The notes beneath the pieces are model-generated. The model saw only the letters and a list, made by a program, of their open reading frames with translations. It was not told the DNA's origin and made no database searches. Of a stretch of DNA of 64,000 bases, positions 25,929-33,695 are shown in pieces (within the stretch, counting starts at the first letter, position 1; every line of letters starts with the position of its first letter). Origin of the DNA: UBA2991 sp965116915 (GTDB taxonomy: Bacteria; Chloroflexota; Dehalococcoidia; Tepidiformales; Tepidiformaceae); NCBI GenBank assembly GCA_965116915.1, contig OZ220739.1, positions 2,728,001-2,792,000 on the forward strand. Reading direction: 5' to 3'. The position numbers and the translations under genes were made by a program.

Positions 25929-26394
25929 GTGCCGAAGTACTGGATGGTGACGCAGGGCCCGGAAATCTTCGGGAAGACTCGTGAGCTGGGGTTCGCCCGG
26001 CACGCCTTCAAGAGCACGCGCAGCAAGATGGTGTACCGCATCGAGGCAGGCGATGCGCTCGTCTTCTACGTGACGGGGAAGAAGCAGATCGCGGGGGCGG
26101 TGCGGGTCACGTCGGGGATCGTCGAGGAGAGCACACGCATCTGGCAGAGCAGCAAGAAGCCGGACGAGCTGTACCCCTTCCGGGTCGACACGGAACCCCT
26201 GGTGGAACTGGACGAGGAGCAGTGGCTCGACGCGGAGCCGTACCACGACCGCCTGGAGTGGACGCAGCGGTGGCCCCGGGAGCACTGGACGCTGGCCTAC
26301 CAGGGGCAACCTGCGCGAGATTCCGGAGAGCGACTTCGAGTTGCTGCTGGCGGACCTGCGGGAGGCGGCGCGAACGGCTCCGGCGAAGGCGTAG
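25929..26394 (+). pseudogene. EVE-domain protein with a single-base insertion
   Basis: The first 125 residues are intact: Y-W-M-V-T-Q-G-P-E near the start, then D-A-L-V-F-Y-V-T-G and the aromatic tail L-E-W-T-Q-R-W. They suggest an EVE/PUA-like nucleic-acid (modified base) binding domain. After W-T-L-A-Y-Q-G the frame shifts into Gly/Arg-rich nonsense. Removing one G from the run at 26303-26306 restores N-L-R-E-I-P-E-S-D-F-E-L-L-L-A-D-L and a TAG at 26392-26394, giving about 154 residues. Sequencing error or a real lesion. Context gives no partner. Confidence 0.68.
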
Positions 26395-26474
26395 GCCCCA
26401 GAACGGGCGCGGCCGTTGCCCGGGGTGGGGGCGATTGGTAGGATTCCGCGACTACCACGGGTTGGGGTGGAGGA

Positions 26475-26678
26475 ATGGACGAATTTCCGCGCTGCCGTCG
26501 GTGTGACGACGGTGATCTCGTTCCCTTTTCGGACTTCGGAAGCCAGGGCGCTCCCATTCACTGGAAGGCATGGGCGTGCACGAATCCGGAGTGCGGCTAC
26601 AACATGAAGATCCGGAACGGCGATCTGTTTATCGACGAGCCGATCAACGACGGGGCGTACTACTCGGGACGGCGGTAG
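26475..26678 (+). CDS. Small zinc-ribbon protein
   Basis: This 67-residue protein has C-R-R-C near residue 7 and C-T-N-P-E-C near residue 35. The four cysteines are spaced as in a rubredoxin-like or zinc-ribbon domain. Aromatic residues (W-K-A-W, Y-Y) surround them. The start is an ATG at 26475 with ggtggagg upstream. Function unknown; it might bind zinc or iron. Confidence 0.6.
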   Translation: MDEFPRCRRCDDGDLVPFSDFGSQGAPIHWKAWACTNPECGYNMKIRNGDLFIDEPINDGAYYSGRR

Positions 26679-26698
26679 CGCCTGGCCCGATGCCGCCG

Positions 26699-26704
26699 TA
26701 GGCT
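26699..26704 (+). promoter_or_regulatory. -10 box of nuoB, leaderless arrangement
   Basis: TAGGCT ends 7 bp before the nuoB ATG at 26712. No Shine-Dalgarno is visible between them. Confidence 0.4.
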
Positions 26705-26711
26705 GAGCGCG

Positions 26712-27383
26712 ATGCCCGCTGAACATTCGACCAAGGTCTACGAGTCGCTGCCGCTTCACGACGTCACGGGCGTGGAGGAGGAGCTGCAGCAGACCGTGCT
26801 CGTGACGAGCGTGGACCAGGTGCTGAACTGGGCGCGGCGCTCGTCGCTGTGGCCGGCGATGTTCGGGCTGGCGTGCTGCGCGATGGAGATGATCGCGACG
26901 GCGATGCCGCGCTACGACATCGCGCGCTTCGGCGCGGAGATCTTCCGGGCCTCGCCGCGTCAGGCCGACCTCCTGATCGTGCCGGGCACGGTTACGTGGA
27001 AGATGGCGCCGGCCGTGCGGCGCGTCTGGCTGCAGATGCCGGAGCCGAAGTGGGCGATCGCGATGGGCGGCTGCGCGACGATGGGCGGGCCCTTCGCGTA
27101 CGCCTACAGCGTGACGCCGGGCGTGAACGTGCTGCTACCGGTTGACGTGTACGTACCGGGTTGCCCGCCGCGGCCGGAGTCCCTGCTGACGGGCCTCATG
27201 CTCCTCCAGGACAAGATCAAGGAAGACACCATCGAGGGCGGCTGGCAGCGTCGCGACGTGGAGCCACAGTTCCACCGCTACCTGCCCGAGGGCGACCCCA
27301 TCAGGAGCGAGCTTGAGTCGCTCTGGCCGCCGTACGTCGACTACGACAAGCCGCCGACTGACCCGTTCGAGGTCACGAGCTAG
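26712..27383 (+). CDS. nuoB: NADH-quinone oxidoreductase subunit B (orphan copy)
   Basis: The product has 223 residues. The N2 iron-sulfur ligands are present: C-C at residues 55-56, another Cys in G-G-C-A-T-M-G-G and P-G-C-P-P-R-P-E. In complex I this subunit passes electrons to quinone. It normally sits in a nuoABCD cluster; here no other subunit is adjacent, the neighbours being a zinc-ribbon gene and purF. The C-terminal 45 residues after about residue 175 are longer and charged. It may be a split complex I gene or part of a related hydrogenase-like complex; identity of the subunit itself is secure. Confidence 0.9.
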   Translation: MPAEHSTKVYESLPLHDVTGVEEELQQTVLVTSVDQVLNWARRSSLWPAMFGLACCAMEMIATAMPRYDIARFGAEIFRASPRQADLLIVPGTVTWKMAPAVRRVWLQMPEPKWAIAMGGCATMGGPFAYAYSVTPGVNVLLPVDVYVPGCPPRPESLLTGLMLLQDKIKEDTIEGGWQRRDVEPQFHRYLPEGDPIRSELESLWPPYVDYDKPPTDPFEVTS

Positions 27384-27546
27384 CGCCTTCGCACCTGACT
27401 CCGATTCTCTCCTCGCACACGGCCGCCTGACTGGTCGTCGGATGTCAGGAGGGACGTGGAAGAACCCCTCGCGTAGCCCCTCAGAGCATCGGCGCTATAC
27501 TGAGGGCGCGAGGCGACGAAGCCACGCGCGAAGGGCGGACGGGCCT

Positions 27547-29001
27547 TTGAGCGACGGCGGCGACCATCCACGCGAGGCCTGCGGCGTCTTTGGCGTCTAC
27601 GGCCCGGGAGAGGACGTCGCTCGGCTTACCTTTTACGGGCTCTACTCACTCCAACACCGCGGCCAGGAAAGCGCCGGCATCGCCACGAGCGATGGCGGCC
27701 CGGTACGGCTGCGCACGGGCATGGGGCTCGTTTCGCACGTATTCGACGAGCCGGACCTGGCGCGGCTGCAGGGGCACATCGCCATCGGACACACGCGCTA
27801 CAGCACGGCGGGCGGGTCGCTGGCGCGCAACGCGCAGCCGATCGTGGTGCGCGACCGGGAGACCGGCGCGGAGATCGCGGTCGCGCACAACGGCAACCTC
27901 GTCAACGCCGACGTGCTGCGCGAGGACGTGGCGGCGATGGGCGTCGAGCTGCACGGCACGGCCGACACGGAGCTGATCGCGCACCTGCTGACACTGGCGC
28001 CCGCGGGCACGTGGGAGGAGCGCTTCCACTACGTGATGCGGCGCGTGAGCGGGGCCTACTCGCTGACGATCATGACGCCGGACACGCTGTTCGCCGTACG
28101 TGACCCGCTGGGGGTGCGTCCGCTCTGCCTGGGGCGGCTGGGCGAGGGCTGGATCGCGGCCTCGGAGACGTGCGCGCTCGAGCACCTGGGGGCCACGATC
28201 GAGCGGGAGGTGGAACCGGGCGAGGTGGTGCAGATCGACGAGACCGGGATGCGCAGCTTCTTCCCGCTGGGGCAGTCGGAGCGAACGGCGGGCTGCACGC
28301 TGGAATACGTCTACTTCGCGCGGCCCGACAGCCGTCTCTCGGGCGAGCTGATTTACCTGGCACGGGAGCGGCTGGGGGAGGAGCTGGCCAAGGAGCAGCC
28401 GGCACCGCCGAGTGCGGACCTCGTGATCGGCGTGCCCGACTCAGGCATTCCCGCGGCGATCGGGTTCGCACGGGAGTCGGATCTACCCTATCGCGACGGG
28501 CTCGTGAAGAACCGCTACGTGGGACGGACGTTCATCCAGCCGGACCAGCGCATCCGCGACGCGGGCGTGGCGCTGAAGCTGAACGCGATGCGCGAGGTGC
28601 TGGAAGGACGGCGGGTGGTGGTGGTGGACGACTCAATCGTGCGGGGGACGACGAAGCCGCGCGTGATGGAATTGCTGCGGCGGGCCGGGGCGAAGGAGGT
28701 ACACGTGCGCATCGCCTCGCCGCCGATCATCGCGCCCTGTCACCTGGGGGTGGACATGGCCACGCGGTCGGAGCTGATCGCGGCGAACAACACCGTTCCG
28801 GAGATCCGCGAGCACATCGCGGCGGACTCGCTGGGCTACCTGAGCGTCGAGGGGCTGGTGCGGTCGACGCGCCGCCCGGCGGATTCCCTCTGCAACGGCT
28901 GCTTCACGGACAGCTACCCGATGGACGTGCAGGACCAGCTGCCACTGGTGGCGCCCCGGCAGGAGCGCGAGCTGGCGGCGTCGCGCCCGCGGGGCAGCTG
29001 A
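27547..29001 (+). CDS. purF: Amidophosphoribosyltransferase, iron-sulfur type
   Basis: The product has 484 residues. The TTG at 27547 leaves an 11-residue propeptide before Cys12 in A-C-G-V-F-G-V-Y, the N-terminal nucleophile of the glutaminase. L-Q-H-R-G-Q-E-S-A-G and H-T-R-Y-S-T-A-G follow. The C-terminal PRTase domain has V-V-V-V-D-D-S-I-V-R-G-T-T. Cysteines in A-P-C-H-L-G-V and S-L-C-N-G-C-F-T match the 4Fe-4S (Bacillus) type, where maturation removes the propeptide. A TATACT -10 lies at 27496-27501. First step of purine synthesis. An ATG at 27442 would give an unusually long extension. Confidence 0.93.
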   Translation: MSDGGDHPREACGVFGVYGPGEDVARLTFYGLYSLQHRGQESAGIATSDGGPVRLRTGMGLVSHVFDEPDLARLQGHIAIGHTRYSTAGGSLARNAQPIVVRDRETGAEIAVAHNGNLVNADVLREDVAAMGVELHGTADTELIAHLLTLAPAGTWEERFHYVMRRVSGAYSLTIMTPDTLFAVRDPLGVRPLCLGRLGEGWIAASETCALEHLGATIEREVEPGEVVQIDETGMRSFFPLGQSERTAGCTLEYVYFARPDSRLSGELIYLARERLGEELAKEQPAPPSADLVIGVPDSGIPAAIGFARESDLPYRDGLVKNRYVGRTFIQPDQRIRDAGVALKLNAMREVLEGRRVVVVDDSIVRGTTKPRVMELLRRAGAKEVHVRIASPPIIAPCHLGVDMATRSELIAANNTVPEIREHIAADSLGYLSVEGLVRSTRRPADSLCNGCFTDSYPMDVQDQLPLVAPRQERELAASRPRGS

Positions 29002-29030
29002 CCGGGCCGATCGCAACCCGAGACGTACGC

Positions 29031-29444
29031 GTGAGCACGCCAAAAGAATCGACGGGGACGGCACGGCTGACCGCCGCCTATCCGCAGCTCTTCACGGGCG
29101 ACATGGAGCCGTCGGCGCGTTTCTACCGCGAGCAGCTCGGTTTCGACGTCCGCTTCCTGTTCGGTGACCCGCCGGTGTACGCGCAGTTCTCCCGGGACGC
29201 GGTGCGTCTGAACATGCGCCTCGTCCAGGCTCCCGTGCTCGACCGGGAAGCGGCCGAGCGAGGCGAGCTGCTGGCCGCCTACCTCGAGGTCGACGATGTC
29301 GAGGGGTTGTACCAGGAGTACGTCGGCCGCGACGTCGACTTCTGCCGGCCGCTTGAGACGAAGCCGTGGGGACTCACCGGCTTCATCGTCCGGGACCCGG
29401 ACGGGAATCTCCTGAACTTCTCGGAGCCAGCGGGCCCGGCCTAG
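29031..29444 (+). CDS. Glyoxalase/bleomycin-resistance (VOC) family protein
   Basis: The product has 137 residues. The pattern L-F-T-G-D-M-E-P-S-A-R-F-Y-R-E-Q-L-G-F-D-V near residue 18 and G-L-T-G-F-I-V-R-D-P-D-G-N-L-L-N-F near 113 is the vicinal-oxygen-chelate fold. A GTG at 29031 is the only suitable start and no strong ribosome-binding site precedes it. Substrate and metal chemistry cannot be inferred. It overlaps the Rieske-type gene by 4 bp tail to tail. Confidence 0.85.
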   Translation: MSTPKESTGTARLTAAYPQLFTGDMEPSARFYREQLGFDVRFLFGDPPVYAQFSRDAVRLNMRLVQAPVLDREAAERGELLAAYLEVDDVEGLYQEYVGRDVDFCRPLETKPWGLTGFIVRDPDGNLLNFSEPAGPA

Positions 29445-30793
29445 CGCTCGAGGTAGGGCTCGAGGAGCTGGGGCACGCGCAGGTGCTCGGGGAGACGCTC
29501 GGGGCCGATGACGCGGTCGAGCGTCTCGGCGCAGTGCCAGATACGCCGCTCCTGGTAGCTGACGGGGATGCCGATGAGGCCCGGGGAGTCGAGCGACTTC
29601 TGCATGGGCGTCATGTTGCGGGTGTCTTCCTCCATAACGACCGTGCGCTGGTGGAGGCGATCGGCGCGCATCTGGACGATGGCGGGGTCGTCGTCGTCCC
29701 CCCAGTCGTTCATGAAGGTGACCCATTCGAAGAGCGTGTGACCGATGTCTATGGGCCAGCAGAGGAGGAAGGGCATACCCGTCGTGCCCACGGGGGTGAT
29801 GAGGTTGGGGAAGATGCTGAAGGCGGTGCTGGTGCAGCTGACCATGGGGACCACGGTGTCGATCTCGCGGATCGGACCCATGTCGCCGAAGCCACCCATC
29901 ATGCCCCCGGGCTTCCAGTCGAGGGCGTCCTCCATCCCGGAAGCGGCAGCCGCGCGCTTGGTGATGGGCGTGATCATGCGCGAGTGGCCGTGGGGGAAGA
30001 GCCCCATGGTGGCGCCACGCTGGTCGAGCATGGTGACGCCTTCCTTCTGATGAATGTGCTTGAAGTGGTAGACCTCCTGGAAGGCCTCGACGGTCACCTT
30101 CCAGTTGCAGCTGATGACGAGCGAGTCCTTCTCGAAGAGGCGCAGGTTTTCGCCCTGGAACTGGGCCATCTGGCGAGCGATGGGGCCAAGCCACTCGATG
30201 AGGGGCATGGCGTCGGGGTCCTGGTTCACGAAGACCCAGCCGCCCCAGACCTCGCAGCGGTACTCGGTGAGGCTGCGGTCCTCGTAGGGGATCGCGTCGA
30301 GCTGTTCGCCGAAGGGCACGGAAACCATCTGGCCGTTCGTGTCGTAGGCCCAGCCGCGGCGCTGGCAGCGCAGGACGCCGTCGGGGAGGGTGCGGCGGGG
30401 GAAGTGCTGCTGGCGGAAGAGCTTGCCGGGCGCGTCGAACTCCACCTCGGTCCTGAGGTGGCTCTCGTCGTGCCAGGGGACGAGCGGGGCGTTGTTGGGG
30501 CTCTCGTTGCGGAAGGCGCGGATACGCATCTCGGCATCGCGGACGAGGACGACGGGCGTATCGCGAAGTGACTCCCAAACCCAGTAGCTGCCGACCCCGG
30601 GCAGGTCTTCCTGCCGCCCCGCCAACAGCCAGGTTCGCGGCCAGAGGTGCTTCTGCTCGAGTTCGAAGAACTCGGGGTCGGTGTAGCGACCACCGGGAAT
30701 GTCGGGGAACCTGGGGAAGCCCTCGGGTGGACCCTCGCGTGAGAACTCGTAGCGAATCTCGTTCTTCAACTGCTCGATGAGCGTGTCTTCCAT
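29441..30793 (-). CDS. Rieske-type ring-hydroxylating oxygenase alpha subunit lacking cluster ligands
   Basis: The product has 450 residues; ATG at 30793 with a ggagga site. Layout is that of a Rieske non-heme iron oxygenase alpha subunit. The usual cluster segments N-V-C-R-H and C-P-Y-H-G-W are here N-E-S-P-N-N-A-P and C-Q-R-R-G-W. Cys, His and the second His are replaced and only one Cys remains. The catalytic iron segment is kept (V-E-A-F-Q-E-V-Y-H-F-K-H-I-H, and E-E-D near residue 395). It may be an oxygenase fed by another electron route, or a non-electron-transferring paralog. No ferredoxin or reductase gene is adjacent. Confidence 0.75.
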   Translation of the reverse strand: MEDTLIEQLKNEIRYEFSREGPPEGFPRFPDIPGGRYTDPEFFELEQKHLWPRTWLLAGRQEDLPGVGSYWVWESLRDTPVVLVRDAEMRIRAFRNESPNNAPLVPWHDESHLRTEVEFDAPGKLFRQQHFPRRTLPDGVLRCQRRGWAYDTNGQMVSVPFGEQLDAIPYEDRSLTEYRCEVWGGWVFVNQDPDAMPLIEWLGPIARQMAQFQGENLRLFEKDSLVISCNWKVTVEAFQEVYHFKHIHQKEGVTMLDQRGATMGLFPHGHSRMITPITKRAAAASGMEDALDWKPGGMMGGFGDMGPIREIDTVVPMVSCTSTAFSIFPNLITPVGTTGMPFLLCWPIDIGHTLFEWVTFMNDWGDDDDPAIVQMRADRLHQRTVVMEEDTRNMTPMQKSLDSPGLIGIPVSYQERRIWHCAETLDRVIGPERLPEHLRVPQLLEPYLER

Positions 30794-30895
30794 GGAGTCC
30801 TCCGGGACACGACGCCGGGAGATTCCGGCCATGCGCGAGTAGGGTCGCAGAGGGGCGGGCGAGCGGTCAATGGGATACGGGGTTGGCGTGGCCGG

Positions 30896-31327
30896 CTACG
30901 CCAGCTCCGAGGCCAGCAGCTCGCGACTGAACTCGCCGATCCTGTCGCGGATGCCGCGGAAGACGTCTGTCATCTCCTCGTCATTCATCCAGGGGTAGTC
31001 GGGGTCTTCGAACGCGCGATGCAGCGTTCGCCGGGCGCCCGGGAAGACGGGGCAGGCCTCGCGGGCGGCGTCGCAGACGGTCAGCACGAGGTCGAAGTCG
31101 TCGTCGAGGTAGTGGTCGACGTGGTCGGAGGTATGCCCGGAAATGTCGATCCCGACCTCAGCCATGACGCGAATGGCGATCGGGTGGACGGTCTTGGGTT
31201 GGGTGCCGGCGCTCGAGACGACGACCCTGTCCCCGCCCAGCGACTGGAGCCAGCCGTGCGCCATCTGGGAGCGGGCGCGGTTTCCGGTGCAGATCACCAG
31301 CAGGCGAAAGGGTTCGGCGCGTTCCAT
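30896..31327 (-). CDS. ArsC-like low-molecular-weight phosphatase / arsenate reductase
   Basis: The 143-residue protein has the P-loop C-T-G-N-R-A-R-S (Cys13, Arg19) of the low-molecular-weight tyrosine phosphatase/thioredoxin-linked ArsC family. It also has T-V-C-D-A-A-R-E-A-C-P-V-F-P-G (two further Cys near 82 and 89), the arrangement of arsenate reductases that pass electrons by a Cys relay. Arsenate reduction is the likely activity. No arsR or efflux gene is next to it. Confidence 0.8.
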   Translation of the reverse strand: MERAEPFRLLVICTGNRARSQMAHGWLQSLGGDRVVVSSAGTQPKTVHPIAIRVMAEVGIDISGHTSDHVDHYLDDDFDLVLTVCDAAREACPVFPGARRTLHRAFEDPDYPWMNDEEMTDVFRGIRDRIGEFSRELLASELA

Positions 31328-31467
31328 GGGGCCTCCGGGGCAGGACGAACGGGGGTGGGCCTCCAGCGTGACAGGGCCCCGCGATAACGGTCAACGCGGA
31401 ATCGGGGGATGCGGGGTTGCGCGCGTCCGTATCATCGTGAGCGCCAGGTGAGCCCGAGGAGGACACA

Positions 31468-31884
31468 ATGGCCAGCTTCGAAGACGTGAACATCGACGAC
31501 GAGCTGGAGCCGCTCGATCGCACGCCGACCGAGGACGACGCGCTCCGCTTCATGGGCCAGGATCCGGCGACGAAGAGCCGCTTCAGCGACTCGGCCACGG
31601 CGCAGCGCGAGGGCTTTCGCGGGGCGGTGGTGCCGGGGTTGATGAAGCTGGCGTGGATCACGAGCTACGCGAGCGACTGGGCAGGGCAGGGAGCGACAGT
31701 GCGGAGCGTACGCGTCGCGTACCGGCGGCCCGACTTCGCGGGGAACCCGCTCATGGTCGCGGGGCGGGTGGTGGACAAGCGGGAGGAGGACGGCCGCAAG
31801 CTGGTGGACCTAGAGATCGTCACGCTCATGGAGGACGGGCAGCCCTCGGTGCGGGGCAACGTGCAGGTCGAGTTCGACGCGTAG
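31468..31884 (+). CDS. MaoC-like hotdog dehydratase
   Basis: The product has 138 residues. F-E-D-V-N-I-D-D-E-L-E-P-L at the N-terminus and G-F-R-G-A-V-V-P-G-L-M near residue 49 resemble MaoC-type (R)-enoyl-CoA hydratases and FAS1-type dehydratase halves. The usual H-x-D-x4-A-x4-G-x5-P hydratase signature is altered, so catalysis is uncertain. A gaggagg-like site precedes the ATG. Followed 2 bp later by an MmcQ-like gene. Confidence 0.7.
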   Translation: MASFEDVNIDDELEPLDRTPTEDDALRFMGQDPATKSRFSDSATAQREGFRGAVVPGLMKLAWITSYASDWAGQGATVRSVRVAYRRPDFAGNPLMVAGRVVDKREEDGRKLVDLEIVTLMEDGQPSVRGNVQVEFDA

Positions 31885-31886
31885 GC

Positions 31887-32261
31887 ATGACGGAGCCGGC
31901 GGCAACGCTGGAACGGGTGCGGGCGATCTGCCTGGCGCTACCGGAGGCGGAGGAGAAAGAGGCGTGGGGGATGCCCACGTTCCGGGTGCGGGGGAAGCTG
32001 TTCGCGCACTTCGCCGACAACCACCACGGGGACGGGCGGGTGGCGCTATGGCTCAAGCCGGAGCCGGGCGTGCGGGACCTGCTGGTGGAGGCGGCACCGG
32101 AACGCTTCTTCGTGCCGGCCTACGTGGGACCTCGGGGATGGGTGGGGCTGCGGGTCGACGGTGAGGTGGACTGGGACGAGGTGGTGGATCTGGTCGAGGA
32201 TTCCTGGCGGCAGATCGCGCCGAAGCGGGTGGTGGCGGCGTTCGATTCGGCCCGGGCCTAG
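31887..32261 (+). CDS. MmcQ/YjbR family protein
   Basis: The 124-residue protein contains the family features E-A-W-G-M-P-T-F-R-V-R-G-K-L-F-A near residue 27, then V-A-L-W-L-K-P and F-F-V-P-A-Y-V-G-P-R-G-W-V-G-L. Together these match YjbR/MmcQ (CyaY-like fold). Members are small DNA-binding-like proteins of unsettled role. It is 2 bp from the hotdog gene, so co-transcribed, and overlaps the opposite-strand membrane gene by 4 bp. Confidence 0.85.
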   Translation: MTEPAATLERVRAICLALPEAEEKEAWGMPTFRVRGKLFAHFADNHHGDGRVALWLKPEPGVRDLLVEAAPERFFVPAYVGPRGWVGLRVDGEVDWDEVVDLVEDSWRQIAPKRVVAAFDSARA

Positions 32262-32635
32262 CGGGGCCAGCCGCCGAGGCCAAGCCAGACGGCGATCGAC
32301 GCGGCGATGGAGATGACGACGAGGGACACCCCGACCCAGAAGAGGGAGGCGCCCTGCCCCACGAGGCCGGGGGTGCCGCGGCGGCGGGCGGCGATGGTGC
32401 TGAGCACGACTCCGGGGAGCACGAGCGCAAGCCAGGCGATGGAGGCGCTGAAGAGCACGACCGACCAGACGCGCAGGGCGTGCCGTGCGACGTTCTCGGC
32501 GGTGGCGTTGAAGGCGCCGCCCCAGGCGGCGAAGGCAAACGCCAGCGGAACGATAACGGCGATGATGACGGCCCACTGCCAGAGCGGGCCGAGAAGCACG
32601 CGGCGCGCGCCACGGGGAGCCGTGACCCTCGTCAT
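32258..32635 (-). CDS. Small membrane protein, function unknown
   Basis: The product has 125 residues from the ATG at 32635; a GTG at 32641 adds two residues. Three hydrophobic segments are visible at about residues 20-38, 57-78 and 98-118, with an arginine-rich N-terminus. No family motif is recognisable. It lies tail to tail with the MmcQ-like gene. Confidence 0.55.
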   Translation of the reverse strand: MTRVTAPRGARRVLLGPLWQWAVIIAVIVPLAFAFAAWGGAFNATAENVARHALRVWSVVLFSASIAWLALVLPGVVLSTIAARRRGTPGLVGQGASLFWVGVSLVVISIAASIAVWLGLGGWPR

Positions 32636-32707
32636 GGGCACGATCGTACCGCCGACCGGGGTTGTGGGGAGTGGCGGCGGGGCTCGCCCGGCGCCGGGAA
32701 GGGGTGA

Positions 32708-32744
32708 CCGGGGCGGCCCCGGGATATGGGTGGAGCCGCCCCGG
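32708..32744 (-). terminator. Possible hairpin terminator of the HU gene
   Basis: A perfect 10-bp stem (CCGGGGCGGC at 32708-32717 pairing with GCCGCCCCGG at 32735-32744) with a 17-nt loop lies 15 bp beyond the HU stop. No T-run follows. It could instead act as an RNA structure. Confidence 0.4.
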
Positions 32745-32758
32745 CCGTTGCGTAGCGC

Positions 32759-33046
32759 CTAGATGGAGTCCTTCAGGTTCTTGGCGGCCTTGAAGGCGGG
32801 CGCGCGCTTGGCGGCGATCTGGATGGTCGCGCCGGTGGCGGGATTGCGGCCCATGCGGGCGCCCCGCTCACGCGTCTCGAACTTGCCGAAGCCGCCGATA
32901 GAGACCTCGCCACCACCCTGGAGCTCGCCTGCAATGAGGCCCTGCCCGGGAACGGTGCTGAAGATCGCATCAACGACCTCAGCAGCCTTGGACTGCGTGA
33001 TCTCGGTCTTTCTGGCCAGTGCGGCCACCATCTCGGTCTTGTTCAT
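32759..33046 (-). CDS. HU family DNA-binding protein
   Basis: The 95-residue protein has the HU/IHF pattern: M-N-K-T-E-M-V-A-A-L-A at the N-terminus, I-G-G-F-G-K-F-E-T-R-E-R near 50 and R-N-P-A-T-G-A-T-I near 67 (DNA-binding arm). It is a nucleoid-associated protein that bends DNA. The ATG at 33046 follows a clear aggaggg site. Upstream on the minus strand lie TTGACG (33119-33124) and ACTAAT (33095-33100), spaced 18 bp apart. Confidence 0.95.
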   Translation of the reverse strand: MNKTEMVAALARKTEITQSKAAEVVDAIFSTVPGQGLIAGELQGGGEVSIGGFGKFETRERGARMGRNPATGATIQIAAKRAPAFKAAKNLKDSI

Positions 33047-33094
33047 GGCGATCTGCCCTCCTGAACAGTCGAAACTGGTAAGAGACTATAGCGC

Positions 33095-33124
33095 ATTAGT
33101 GCTTTCGTCACCTGTCTCCGTCAA
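33095..33124 (-). promoter_or_regulatory. Candidate promoter of the HU gene
   Basis: -35 TTGACG at 33119-33124 and -10 ACTAAT at 33095-33100 on the minus strand, 18-bp spacer. A second possible -10, TATAGT, lies at 33085-33090. Confidence 0.4.
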
Positions 33125-33223
33125 CTGATCGGGGAGGAAGGGAGCGGCTGGGGGGAGGCGCGGGTATCATCTGCGGCCTGCCACGGGGCCGGTCCCGGCC
33201 GCCGTCGGGGGAGGGAAGCAGGC

Positions 33224-33691
33224 GTGCGACCGACAAGCGACGAGCTGATCGTGGGCATCCGCAACGTGCTCGAGGACGTGCTCATCCCGGAGCTGCAATC
33301 GGACTGGGCGCAGACGATGGGCACGCAGATGGCGCTCATGCTGCAGCACCTGGAGGGACGGGCGGACCGCGAGCCGGACTTCCTGGCAGGCGAGAACGCG
33401 AAGCTCGAGGGCGTGCTCGCGAAGGCGAACGCCGCCCTGGGAGACGATGCGGTGACGGCGCCGGCCCCGCCGGCGGATGAGGGGCTGGAGGGGCTGCGCG
33501 AGCACAACGAGGCCCTGCGCCAGGCGATCACCGACGCTATCCATGCAGCCTACGAGCAGGGCGAATACGGCTTCCACGACCTCCCCGCGGACCGGCTCGG
33601 AATCACGGACGACCTGATGGAGATCGCCACGCGGCAGGCGGAGTTCTGGCAGCCGATCGGGTTCACCTACCCGGGAAGGCAGCGGAGGTAG
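33224..33691 (+). CDS. Helical protein of unknown function, partner of the kinase-like gene
   Basis: The 155-residue protein starts with a GTG at 33224 (a gggagggaagcag site is 6 bp upstream). It is predicted to be largely alpha-helical: V-G-I-R-N-V-L-E-D-V-L-I-P-E-L, then a coiled-coil-like middle and a Pro/Ala linker near residue 85. No catalytic motif is visible. The next gene follows after 4 bp and is kinase-like, so the two probably act together. Confidence 0.6.
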   Translation: MRPTSDELIVGIRNVLEDVLIPELQSDWAQTMGTQMALMLQHLEGRADREPDFLAGENAKLEGVLAKANAALGDDAVTAPAPPADEGLEGLREHNEALRQAITDAIHAAYEQGEYGFHDLPADRLGITDDLMEIATRQAEFWQPIGFTYPGRQRR

Positions 33692-33695
33692 CCCG

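Noticed and set aside
32708..32744. The hairpin after HU as a strong intrinsic terminator
   Set aside because: The stem is good but there is no T-run, so it is listed only as a possible terminator.
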